Shown here: piece after piece, positions 25,841-33,433 of the stretch | Position numbering within the stretch: position 1 is the first letter of the stretch | Layout of the letters: each line of letters starts with the position of its first letter | From: Bacteriovoracaceae bacterium UBA6261 | GTDB lineage: Bacteria; Bdellovibrionota; Bacteriovoracia; Bacteriovoracales; Bacteriovoracaceae | Assembly (NCBI GenBank): GCA_002440825.1 | Contig: DJVH01000096.1 | Span: 1 to 64,000 of the forward strand | Length of the DNA: 64,000 bases | Direction: 5' to 3' | Notes under the pieces: model-generated | Seen by the model: the letters and a program-made list of their open reading frames with translations, nothing else | The model's database searches: none | What the model was told of the DNA's origin: nothing | Made by a program: the position numbers and the translations under genes

Positions 25841-28800
25841 TTATGCTTGAATTTGATTTTCCATCTGAGTGCCGGCCGGTACCGATGGAGGTCTGTGCGT
25901 GTGAGTGAATTGTGCCTCTTCAGTCGATCCTTTGAGAGCAATGGTAGAGGCTTCACCTCTGCTGACTGTATTGGCGACCAGATCGAAATACCCTGTTCCC
26001 ACTTCGCGTTGATGTTTAGTCGCCGTATAACCGATGGCCTCTGCGGCGAATTCCTGTTCCTGCAATGACGAGTAGGCGGTCATGCCGAGCATTTTGTATT
26101 GATGAGCGAGTGTGTACATTGAGAAATTGAGAGCATGGAATCCGGCAAGAGTGACGAATTGAAATTTATATCCCATCGCCCCCAGCTCGCGCTGAAAAGA
26201 CGCTATGGTTGCAGCATCAAGTTTCTTTTTCCAGTTAAACGATGGAGAACAATTGTATGCGAGAAGTTTGTTAGGGAATTTATCTCTAATGGCTTCAGCA
26301 AAGCGACGGGCCTCTTCAATGTCAGGAGTTGATGTTTCACACCAGACCAGGTCTGCGTAAGGTGCGTAGGCGAGTCCGCGCGCAATCGCAATGTCGAGTC
26401 CGTTTTTCACTCTGAAAAATCCTTCAGGTGTTCGTTCACCGGTTAAAAATTGATGATCATAAGGATCAATATCACTGGTCAACAATGTGGCCGCCTGAGC
26501 ATCAGTTCTTGCGATGATAAGGGTGGGAACGTCCAGCACATCAGCTGCCAGCCTTGCTGCAGTTAATTTTTTAATGAACTCACTTGTTGGCACCAGGACT
26601 TTTCCGCCGAGGTGTCCGCATTTTTTTTCTGAAGCGAGCTGATCTTCAAAGTGAACACCGGCCGCGCCTGCAGCAATCATCTGCTTCATCAATTCATAGG
26701 CGTTGAGAACGCCACCGAATCCAGCCTCGGCATCGGCAATGATCGGTGCCAGCCATTCGCGTGTAATATTTCCTTCTGCACTTTCGACCTGGTCAGCGCG
26801 GATAAGAGCAGCATTGATTTTTTTCACAACATTGGGAACTGAATCGGCCGGATACAAACTTTGATCCGGATACATTTCGCCGGCCAGGTTGGCGTCGGCC
26901 GCCACTTGCCATCCAGACAGGTAAATGGCCTTTAAACCTGCGCGAACTTGCTGCACGGCCTGGTTACCTGTGAGTGCACCGAGAGCATTAATATATTTTT
27001 CTTCATTTAAAAGTCGCCATAAATTTTCCGCTCCCATTCGCGCAATCGAATGTTCAATCCGGTATGAGCCGCGAAGTTTCAGCACTTCTGCTGGAGTATA
27101 ATCTCTCGTGATTCCTTTCCAGCGAGGGTCTTTTTTCCAGAGCGTTTCCAGTTTTGAAGTCTCTTCAATTCCATTTGGCATGTTATTTCTCCTTTTGTGT
27201 GTAGGAATGGTTGTAGTTTCAAACGGACTTGTTGTCGTGAGGAAAGGCTCCAGTGTGCTTGCAGTAAACAGAGACATTCCGTCGAGCGTAGCCTTTTTCA
27301 AAAGATTGATTTCATCAATCTTTTCTTTTTCAGTCATTGTTTCGTTTTTCAGAATATCGATAAGAAAAGGCTGCTGTTCTTTTAAAAATAAATCCCGGAT
27401 CAGATCATCAGTGACCATCATGCCTTCATCAAGTTGCACGTTATAGTTTTTCCATTGCCAGACCTGTGCGCGGGAGATTTCAAGAGTGGCGAGGTCTTCC
27501 ATTAAATTATTGTGGGCCACACAACCGAGTCCTTTTTCAAGGCCAACAAGGTAGGCAATTGCCACCTGAATATTGGTTGTCAGTCCTTTAATGGTTCTAG
27601 GACCGCTGCCTTCCATAATCAAATTTGGATCTTCAGGAAAATCTTTGTCGATGAATTCCAGCTGATTCTTTTTTGGAAAACATTTCAGAGCTGGACCGAT
27701 AAAGTAGGGATGAGAAACCCAACAGCCATCGTGTCCTAATTTAAATTCATTGCTTTTGTCTTCAGTGACTTTTCTTGTCTGAGCGTCCCGCGCTTCTTTA
27801 TCTTTTCCCGGTGTGAAGGCCGACATTCCTCCAATGGCAAAAGCTCCGCGACGGTGACAGACATTGACGAGTTTCTTTGCGTAGTTTTCCATCCATGGTT
27901 TTTTCATGTTGATTTCAGCGCGGTCGGCACTGATTCTGTTTGGATGGTTTTTAAGTGTTTTAATGTCGGAAAAGATTTTATCCCAACGGCCCACGTTCAT
28001 TCCTACACAATGATCGCGCAACTCATAGAGAATTTCTTCCATATTGAATGCTGCCGGAAGAGTTTCAATCAGAAAAGTTGCGCGCAAAGTGCCTTTTGGG
28101 TGGCCGAGTTCTTCTTGTAACGAGACAAATAAATCATTCCACCACCAGGCTTCCATTGGATACTCAAGTTTAGGAATATAATATTTTGGTGTTTTGTGTA
28201 GAGAGAGAAGGTGGTGAGCTGTGTGATAAAAACACATGGCGAGATCAAGCAGTCCTGCAGAAACAAACTGACCGTCAATTTTTATATTTACTTCCTGAAG
28301 ATGAAGACCTCGCACCCTAACCATGATTCCGGCCATGTCATCCGGATCGAGTCTATAGATTTTGCCTTCACTTTCTTTTTGATAAGAAAGATCGCCGACA
28401 CAAGCACCAATGACATTGAAGTAGCCATCGATAACATTTTTCCACGTCGGTCTCATTGAATCTTCAAAATCCAGCATGGCCATGTCGGCCCTTGCTCCGT
28501 CAGAATTTCGCGAGAGCATATTGATGACCATTTTTGCATCATTGACCGGCCCGGTGATTTCAACACGACGGCATTTTAAATCTTCTGGAATCGGAGCGAC
28601 TTTCCAGCCGGGAAGAGAAGACTCCGCTCTCAGAGACTCACGTCTAGGAATGGCTCCCTGATCGTAGGATTCCTGTTTTCTTCTTCTGCAGGCGAGAAGT
28701 TGATTTCGTCTTATTTCCATTTTGCGATGAAGATTTGTAAGGAGATGTAGAAATGAAGGCTCAAATAATTTAAGGCAGCGTTCACCTTCAGCATTCAATG

Positions 28801-28846
28801 CTCCTGTGGAAATCTGAACGGCCTCGTTTAATGAATGGTAACTCAT
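25841..28846 (-). CDS. Bifunctional malate synthase-isocitrate lyase fusion (glyoxylate shunt)
   Basis: A 1001-residue fusion of both glyoxylate-shunt enzymes. Residues 1-555 are malate synthase A, with the family signature RDHCVGMNVGRWDKIF, RGLHLQEVNIKIDG and a natural C-terminus (LEPFLTTTSPFE). After a linker of about ten residues, residues 556-1001 are a complete isocitrate lyase (WKGITRDYTPAEVLKLRGS at the start, catalytic Cys743 in SEKKCGHLGG). Met556 is preceded by a textbook ribosome binding site, so free isocitrate lyase could also be made. GGAGG lies five bases before the first ATG. The divergent gene is a RamB-like regulator. Channelling of glyoxylate between domains is an inference. 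Confidence 0.95.
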   Translation of the reverse strand: MSYHSLNEAVQISTGALNAEGERCLKLFEPSFLHLLTNLHRKMEIRRNQLLACRRRKQESYDQGAIPRRESLRAESSLPGWKVAPIPEDLKCRRVEITGPVNDAKMVINMLSRNSDGARADMAMLDFEDSMRPTWKNVIDGYFNVIGACVGDLSYQKESEGKIYRLDPDDMAGIMVRVRGLHLQEVNIKIDGQFVSAGLLDLAMCFYHTAHHLLSLHKTPKYYIPKLEYPMEAWWWNDLFVSLQEELGHPKGTLRATFLIETLPAAFNMEEILYELRDHCVGMNVGRWDKIFSDIKTLKNHPNRISADRAEINMKKPWMENYAKKLVNVCHRRGAFAIGGMSAFTPGKDKEARDAQTRKVTEDKSNEFKLGHDGCWVSHPYFIGPALKCFPKKNQLEFIDKDFPEDPNLIMEGSGPRTIKGLTTNIQVAIAYLVGLEKGLGCVAHNNLMEDLATLEISRAQVWQWKNYNVQLDEGMMVTDDLIRDLFLKEQQPFLIDILKNETMTEKEKIDEINLLKKATLDGMSLFTASTLEPFLTTTSPFETTTIPTHKRRNNMPNGIEETSKLETLWKKDPRWKGITRDYTPAEVLKLRGSYRIEHSIARMGAENLWRLLNEEKYINALGALTGNQAVQQVRAGLKAIYLSGWQVAADANLAGEMYPDQSLYPADSVPNVVKKINAALIRADQVESAEGNITREWLAPIIADAEAGFGGVLNAYELMKQMIAAGAAGVHFEDQLASEKKCGHLGGKVLVPTSEFIKKLTAARLAADVLDVPTLIIARTDAQAATLLTSDIDPYDHQFLTGERTPEGFFRVKNGLDIAIARGLAYAPYADLVWCETSTPDIEEARRFAEAIRDKFPNKLLAYNCSPSFNWKKKLDAATIASFQRELGAMGYKFQFVTLAGFHALNFSMYTLAHQYKMLGMTAYSSLQEQEFAAEAIGYTATKHQREVGTGYFDLVANTVSRGEASTIALKGSTEEAQFTHTHRPPSVPAGTQMENQIQA
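27181..27196 (-). promoter_or_regulatory. Internal ribosome binding site and ATG at the isocitrate lyase domain start
   Basis: Reading the minus strand, AAAAGGAG (27189-27196) is followed by seven bases and ATG, with the A at 27181. This ATG is codon 556 of the fusion and matches the natural N-terminus of isocitrate lyase (MPNGIEETSKLETLWKKDPR). It is as good as any gene start in the window. Confidence 0.75.
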
Positions 28847-28857
28847 AATTGCCTCCG

Positions 28858-28886
28858 GTTAGCGTGAGAATAATTTTAGTGCTAAC
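28858..28886. promoter_or_regulatory. Inverted repeat at the glyoxylate gene/regulator divergent promoter
   Basis: GTTAGC at 28858-28863 and GCTAAC at 28881-28886. It lies just upstream of the malate synthase ribosome binding site, within its probable leader or promoter, and is a candidate operator. Confidence 0.4.
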
Positions 28887-28926
28887 AAAACATCTTCATG
28901 ATAAGCATTGGCGAATTGAAATCGAA

Positions 28927-28940
28927 AGCGAATTTTCGCT
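28927..28940. promoter_or_regulatory. Near-palindrome upstream of the RamB-like regulator
   Basis: AGCGAATTTTCGCT: 6-bp arms around TT, with a further GCGAATT copy about 18 bases earlier (28911-28917). Candidate binding site of the regulator encoded 60 bases downstream, allowing joint control of both divergent genes. Confidence 0.45.
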
Positions 28941-28999
28941 TAAAAATTTTTTTCGCGCGCATGTATTACTTAAAGTTTTTCTCGTTAAAGGAAAAAATT

Positions 29000-30433
29000 A
29001 TGTTAAAGAAAAAAACGGTTTTAAAATTCATTCTCGGATTAAAAATCAGACAACTTCGCATCAGACAGGAATTGTCTCTTAAAGAACTTGCCGACATCGC
29101 AGATCTCTCTGTCTCTTACCTGAATGAAATTGAGAAAGGAAAAAAATATCCCAAGATTGAAAAACTTGCAGCTCTCGCTGAAGGACTCAAAATCGATCTG
29201 GGGGAATTGCTGTCTTTTAAAACCGGACGCAATCTGCATCCTCTCCTGAAGTTCATGGAAAGCGATATGGTGGAAAATATTCCGCTGGAGCTGTTTGGTC
29301 TTTCTGAATCCGATGTTGTTGAACTGATGGGACATGATCCTGAAAAATTTGCCTCTTTTGTTCTCACTGTTCTTCAGCTCACTCGCGCATATGATGTGAA
29401 AATGGAAGATGTCTATTCAGCTGCGCTGAGATCATTCATAGAGGCCCATGAAAATTATTTTTCTGAACTTGAAAAGATTGCCAAAAAAATGAGAAGCGAA
29501 TGGAGTCTTTCTTCCGAAGATAAATATTATGAGGAATTAAAAACAATTCTTCAGCGCAAATACAATTACGAAATTGATGAACAAGTCCTGGCCGATGACG
29601 TTTTACTTGCGGACAAAAAAGTCCTGGCCAAAAGAGCAAAGATCAACAAACTTTATCTTCATTCGTCGCTGACCGATGAACAGAAGACATTTTATATAGC
29701 TTGTGAACTTGGACATATTATTCTTGGCCATGCGAGCGATAGTCAGGATCATTCTTTTTCAGTGACATTGCAAAATTATCGTTCTCGCTATTTTGCAGGA
29801 GCCTTGCTCCTGGAGGAGAAAAATTTCTCGAAAGATTTAAAGCAATTTTTCAGTCAGACAAAATTTGATGGATCTCTTTTTCTCCAGTTGATCAGGAAAT
29901 ATAAAGCGAACTCTGAAACCTTTTTTCACCGGCTGACTCAGATGTTTTCCGCTCACTTTAAAATTGATGATATTTTCTTTCTTGAAGTTCATGAAGAAGA
30001 TGGTGCTGTGAAGATTAAAAATGAATTGCATCTGACTCAGTTGCACGGTCCTCATGGTGTAAGGATGAGCGAGCATTACTGTGAGCGATGGATTGCGGTC
30101 AAAAGCCTGAAGCAGGTGCAGAATTCTCCGGTGGCCCTTGCTCAGATTTCCATTGCTGAAAACGGCAGCGAATATTTTTCTCTTTCTCTGGCAGAGTATT
30201 CACCCCATTTGAAGAACCGTATTTCCTATACCATCGGCTTTGCTCTTCGCCCCGAGCTCCGGAGTATTATTAAATTCCTTGACGATAAATCACTCAATAG
30301 AATTCCCATAGGGCAGACATGCGAGCGATGCGCAAAACTGGATTGTGCCGAGCGGACAACTCCGGCCACGCTTTACCTGAAAAAAATACGGGACATTGAT
30401 TCTGCCCGCAGAATTGTCGAGTTAACTTCTTAA
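29000..30433 (+). CDS. XRE-family regulator of the RamB/short-chain fatty acid type
   Basis: A 477-residue cytosolic regulator. Residues 13-70 are a Cro/C1-type helix-turn-helix (LRIRQELSLKELADIADLS, LNEIEKGKKYP). An ImmA/IrrE-like domain follows, whose HExxH motif is altered to CELGH (235-239), so peptidase activity is doubtful. The C-terminal part carries three Cys (441, 444, 449 in CERCAKLDC), as in RamB, which represses acetate and glyoxylate genes in Corynebacterium. Its position divergent from the malate synthase-isocitrate lyase gene agrees with that role. The start at 29000 is chosen for AAAGGA eight bases upstream; earlier in-frame ATGs have no signal. Confidence 0.87.
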   Translation: MLKKKTVLKFILGLKIRQLRIRQELSLKELADIADLSVSYLNEIEKGKKYPKIEKLAALAEGLKIDLGELLSFKTGRNLHPLLKFMESDMVENIPLELFGLSESDVVELMGHDPEKFASFVLTVLQLTRAYDVKMEDVYSAALRSFIEAHENYFSELEKIAKKMRSEWSLSSEDKYYEELKTILQRKYNYEIDEQVLADDVLLADKKVLAKRAKINKLYLHSSLTDEQKTFYIACELGHIILGHASDSQDHSFSVTLQNYRSRYFAGALLLEEKNFSKDLKQFFSQTKFDGSLFLQLIRKYKANSETFFHRLTQMFSAHFKIDDIFFLEVHEEDGAVKIKNELHLTQLHGPHGVRMSEHYCERWIAVKSLKQVQNSPVALAQISIAENGSEYFSLSLAEYSPHLKNRISYTIGFALRPELRSIIKFLDDKSLNRIPIGQTCERCAKLDCAERTTPATLYLKKIRDIDSARRIVELTS

Positions 30434-30461
30434 GGGTATAGTTCGATCAACGGAGACATTT

Positions 30462-30893
30462 ATGCTATTTGAACTTGAGAAAGTAAATAAAGTGGCTTTC
30501 GACGATATGAATACAGTTCACCTTGAAGAGCTGGAACTCGCCAACACTCTTTATGATTACCTGACGACAACAAAAGAACACGATCATTCAAAGATTGAAA
30601 AAATGCTCGAAGAGTTTGCTTTTCATCTTCGCGATCATTTTTTGTTCGAAGAAGACATGATGAGAGAAACCAACTGTCCGATACTGTCCTGCCATGAAAG
30701 CGAACATAAACGCGTTCAAAAAATTATGTTTCAGATTTTTACAGAATATGCCCGCACAAAAGATGTGCGTTTACTGCAATTTTATTTTGAACGCGAATTT
30801 AAATCGTGGATTGAAAATCACATCGTGACAATGGATACCGTCACTGGTGCTTTTTTAAATGATCCTTCTGTTTTCGAGGGAAAAAGCTGCTAG
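30462..30893 (+). CDS. Bacteriohemerythrin
   Basis: A 143-residue four-helix O2-binding protein. All expected diiron ligands can be placed: His20, His59 and Glu63 (HFLFEED), His78 and His82 (HESEH), His120 and Asp125 (HIVTMD). Length is slightly above the usual 130. It lies 28 bases after the RamB-like regulator and probably shares its transcript, with GGAGA before the ATG. Role: oxygen sensing, storage or delivery. Confidence 0.9.
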   Translation: MLFELEKVNKVAFDDMNTVHLEELELANTLYDYLTTTKEHDHSKIEKMLEEFAFHLRDHFLFEEDMMRETNCPILSCHESEHKRVQKIMFQIFTEYARTKDVRLLQFYFEREFKSWIENHIVTMDTVTGAFLNDPSVFEGKSC

Positions 30894-30897
30894 CAGA

Positions 30898-32223
30898 TCA
30901 GAGCAAAATTCCTTTGAGGAAAAGGGAAGCGACTGTGAAGTAAATGATCAAGCCCGTGACGTCGACGAGTGTGGCGACGAAAGGCGCTGAAGATGTCGCG
31001 GGGTCTAGTCCCACTCTGCGAAGGAAAAAGGGCAACATGGATCCAGCGAGAGTTCCCCACAAAACAATTCCAATGAGGCTGCAGGACACGGTGAGGGCCA
31101 CCAGAAAATAATGTTCCCCGTAAAGGGTTTGATGATTCGGCCAAAGTAAAATACGAATCATACCTATTAATCCAAGAATACAACCGAGAGAAAGTCCTGC
31201 TAGAAGTTCCCTGGAGAAGACACGCCACCAGTCTTTTAAACGCACTTCACCGAGCGCCATGGCACGGATGATGAGTGTCGTTGCCTGGGACCCGGAATTA
31301 CCGCCGGAACTGATGACAAGCGGGATAAATAGAGCGAGTACGACGGCCTTGGCAATTTCGCCTTCATAATGGCTCATCGCTGTCGCTGTAAACATCTCAC
31401 CGATGAAAAGGGCCATCAACCAACCAGCGCGCTTTTTGATCATAGTGAGGAGATCGATTTCAAGATACGGCTCGCCCAAGGCTTCCATACCCCCGATCTT
31501 CTGGATATCTTCTGTCGCTTCTTCTTCGATAACTTCGATGACGTCATCTCCGGTAATGATCCCTTTCATGACATTGGTTTCGTCGACAACGGGCAGAGCG
31601 AGAAAATTGTGATTCGAAAAAGTTTTAGAAATGCTTTCCTGATCTTCGTCCTGCAAAACTGTGACGATATCTGTGTTCATTATTTCTGAAATAGTAATTT
31701 TGGCATCGGCCAGGAAAAGTTCACGAAGAGAAACAACTCCGAGAAGCACTTGATGTCGGTCGAGAACGTAAGCGTAGTAAATCGTCTCAATCTGGGACTT
31801 CGATTGGGCCCGAAGATAACGAATGGCCTCTTCAACCGTCATTTCTGGTCGGAGGCGGGCAAAGCGTGAATTCATCAAACCACCGGCTTCATCTTCAGCG
31901 TAGGCCATAAGCGCCTTCACTTCAATCATGGTGGGGTAGTCGAGATAGCGCATATTGGTCTTTTGCTCTTCTTCATCCATGTTCTGGAGAAGATCGGCAA
32001 TATCATCGGGAGCGAGCAGGCGCATCCAGCTGCGTTTTTCAGCGGCCGGGAGTTCCTGGAAAATTTCTAGCTGGTAATCGGAAGCGAGATTAAGAAACAG
32101 GTCTTCCTGGTCCATACGGCCCAGCATTTTGAAGATAGTCTCCCGCTCAGCATGGGTCAGACCCTGCCAGTGGGCGAGCAGATTCTCGAGTGACAAATCG
32201 TCGTTCAAAAGGTTTGTTTCCAT
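30898..32223 (-). CDS. mgtE: Magnesium transporter MgtE
   Basis: A 441-residue Mg2+ channel: N-terminal helical superhelix (about 1-125), two CBS domains (about 130-250; MNSRFARLRPEMTVEEA, IMNTDIVTVLQDEDQ), a connecting helix and five membrane segments, with the family signature PLVISSGGNSGSQ. The cytosolic part closes the pore when Mg2+ is high. No clear ribosome binding site precedes the ATG. The gene is monocistronic and ends four bases from the convergent hemerythrin gene. Confidence 0.94.
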   Translation of the reverse strand: METNLLNDDLSLENLLAHWQGLTHAERETIFKMLGRMDQEDLFLNLASDYQLEIFQELPAAEKRSWMRLLAPDDIADLLQNMDEEEQKTNMRYLDYPTMIEVKALMAYAEDEAGGLMNSRFARLRPEMTVEEAIRYLRAQSKSQIETIYYAYVLDRHQVLLGVVSLRELFLADAKITISEIMNTDIVTVLQDEDQESISKTFSNHNFLALPVVDETNVMKGIITGDDVIEVIEEEATEDIQKIGGMEALGEPYLEIDLLTMIKKRAGWLMALFIGEMFTATAMSHYEGEIAKAVVLALFIPLVISSGGNSGSQATTLIIRAMALGEVRLKDWWRVFSRELLAGLSLGCILGLIGMIRILLWPNHQTLYGEHYFLVALTVSCSLIGIVLWGTLAGSMLPFFLRRVGLDPATSSAPFVATLVDVTGLIIYFTVASLFLKGILL

Positions 32224-32310
32224 CGTGTGCGCTCAATGTGTGTTTTCAATTGTTAATTAAACGCTCCCGCCATTAAAGGCAACACTTTTAAGGACTATGT
32301 TGAAAATTCT

Positions 32311-32811
32311 TCAGATCATCTCAAGAAACCGGTCGCAGATTTCTGTGAGGTGGGCCGCTTTATGAGGTTTTTCCAGAGTGGACAAGATCTGCCTTCCCAT
32401 AACGTTCATTCCCAGGAAGGAAAGCTGCAGCCTCATAATGGCCAGGGCCTGGGAACCGCCCCCGCCGCTTGCCGAGGCAATCAGGGCAGATTTGTTGTTG
32501 AAATTCTCCCTCCAGTTTTTAGTCGACCGGCTGACCCAGGCGATAAAGTTGGAAAAGACCGGGGGAGGGGCGCCATTATACTCAGGTGCCACAAAAATGA
32601 TGGCATCGGACTCTAAACTTTCTTTGTATTGGAACATTAATTTTTCTGCAGAATGATGGGCTTCGGCCTGGCTTGTGTACATCGGCAGGTTCATCTCAAC
32701 TAAATTAAGGACACTGACCGTAGCGTGATTTGCTTGCAGATGATGTTTGATTTCTAAAGCGAGGTCAAGGTTCTTTCCCACACTTGCAACGACTATCGAG
32801 ATTTTTTTCAT
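32311..32811 (-). CDS. NADPH-dependent FMN reductase family protein
   Basis: A 166-residue flavodoxin-like protein. The N-terminal ISIVVASVGKN forms the phosphate loop and VAPEYNGAPPPVFSNFIAW is the conserved family motif (usually PEYNxSxP). Such enzymes reduce FMN, quinones, azo compounds or chromate. The start is placed at ATG 32811 because the sequence before it is not conserved and the MKKISIVV start fits the fold. Confidence 0.88.
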   Translation of the reverse strand: MKKISIVVASVGKNLDLALEIKHHLQANHATVSVLNLVEMNLPMYTSQAEAHHSAEKLMFQYKESLESDAIIFVAPEYNGAPPPVFSNFIAWVSRSTKNWRENFNNKSALIASASGGGGSQALAIMRLQLSFLGMNVMGRQILSTLEKPHKAAHLTEICDRFLEMI

Positions 32812-32940
32812 AAAAGGCCCCGGTTTTAATGTAACAAGATATCTTTTCACAGCAGGCTTCTGAAGTCTAGGCCCAAGTTTATATAGCAAAATACTTGAGT
32901 GTTAATAGACTTTTTTAATTATTAAAATGTATGCACATCC

Positions 32941-32968
32941 TAAAGGTCGTACCTAAAAAGTGCGATAA
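32941..32968 (+). promoter_or_regulatory. Possible sigma-28 type promoter for the receiver gene
   Basis: TAAA at 32941-32944, 16 bases, TGCGATAA at 32961-32968. Same layout as before the chemoreceptor gene at 3478. The predicted transcript start is about 30 bases before the ATG. Confidence 0.4.
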
Positions 32969-33003
32969 TGAGTTAACGAAATAAAGTAAAGAAAGGTTTA
33001 TCT

Positions 33004-33426
33004 ATGAAGCCCCAAAATTACTCAGTCCTGCTCGTTGATGATATTGCCGATATGAGAGAACTGATTGCTTATGAACTTGAGTCGCTTGGAGTGAATATCT
33101 ACCATGCTTCAAATGGTGAAGAAGCTTATCAGATTTATTCTTCTCATCAGATTGATTTCATCGTCAGCGATGTAAACATGCCAAACGGTAATGGTGTTCA
33201 TCTCATTCGCAAGATCAACAATCAAAGACTGAACCTGCCGCCCATTGTTCTCATGACAGGCTTTTCCACTTTGACAGAAGAGGATGCTCAAAAACTGGGT
33301 GTCATCAGAATTTTTGAAAATCTGCTGGATCTCGCTGAAATAAAAAATTTAGTGCAGGAACATATGATGAAGTCGAAGTCTTCGCTCTTTTCAGAAGGGA
33401 AGCCTCACCTGAGTAAGGCTTCCTGA
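33004..33426 (+). CDS. Single-domain response regulator (CheY-like), lacking the conserved Lys
   Basis: A 140-residue receiver domain: acidic pair Asp12/Asp13, phospho-acceptor Asp56 (IVSDVNMPN), switch Thr85 (LMTGFS). The invariant Lys that normally precedes Pro at the end of strand 5 is missing (sequence RIFENLLD), so phosphorylation signalling may be altered. A 20-residue Ser/Lys-rich tail follows. AAGG precedes the ATG. No kinase is adjacent; a possible sigma-28 promoter suggests a link to motility. Confidence 0.85.
   Translation: MKPQNYSVLLVDDIADMRELIAYELESLGVNIYHASNGEEAYQIYSSHQIDFIVSDVNMPNGNGVHLIRKINNQRLNLPPIVLMTGFSTLTEEDAQKLGVIRIFENLLDLAEIKNLVQEHMMKSKSSLFSEGKPHLSKAS
33398..33423. other. 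Hairpin at the converging ends of the receiver and proline-rich genes
   Basis: GGAAGCCT and AGGCTTCC with a 10-base loop, inside the last codons of the receiver gene. There is no T-tract on either strand, so a terminator role is weak. Confidence 0.35.
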
Positions 33427-33433
33427 AAAAATG

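Noticed and set aside
27100..27260. Sequencing error or frameshift as the cause of the malate synthase-isocitrate lyase fusion
   Set aside because: Both domains are in one frame, the junction lies between a natural C-terminus and a natural N-terminus, and no homopolymer run sits there. A missed stop cannot be excluded without resequencing, so it is kept as a caveat in the finding.
27108..28459. Several plus-strand frames within the malate synthase domain
   Set aside because: Shadows of the conserved fusion gene on the other strand; no start signals.
33398..33423. Strong terminator for the receiver gene
   Set aside because: The hairpin is good but neither strand has a T-tract after it, so it is listed only as a hairpin.
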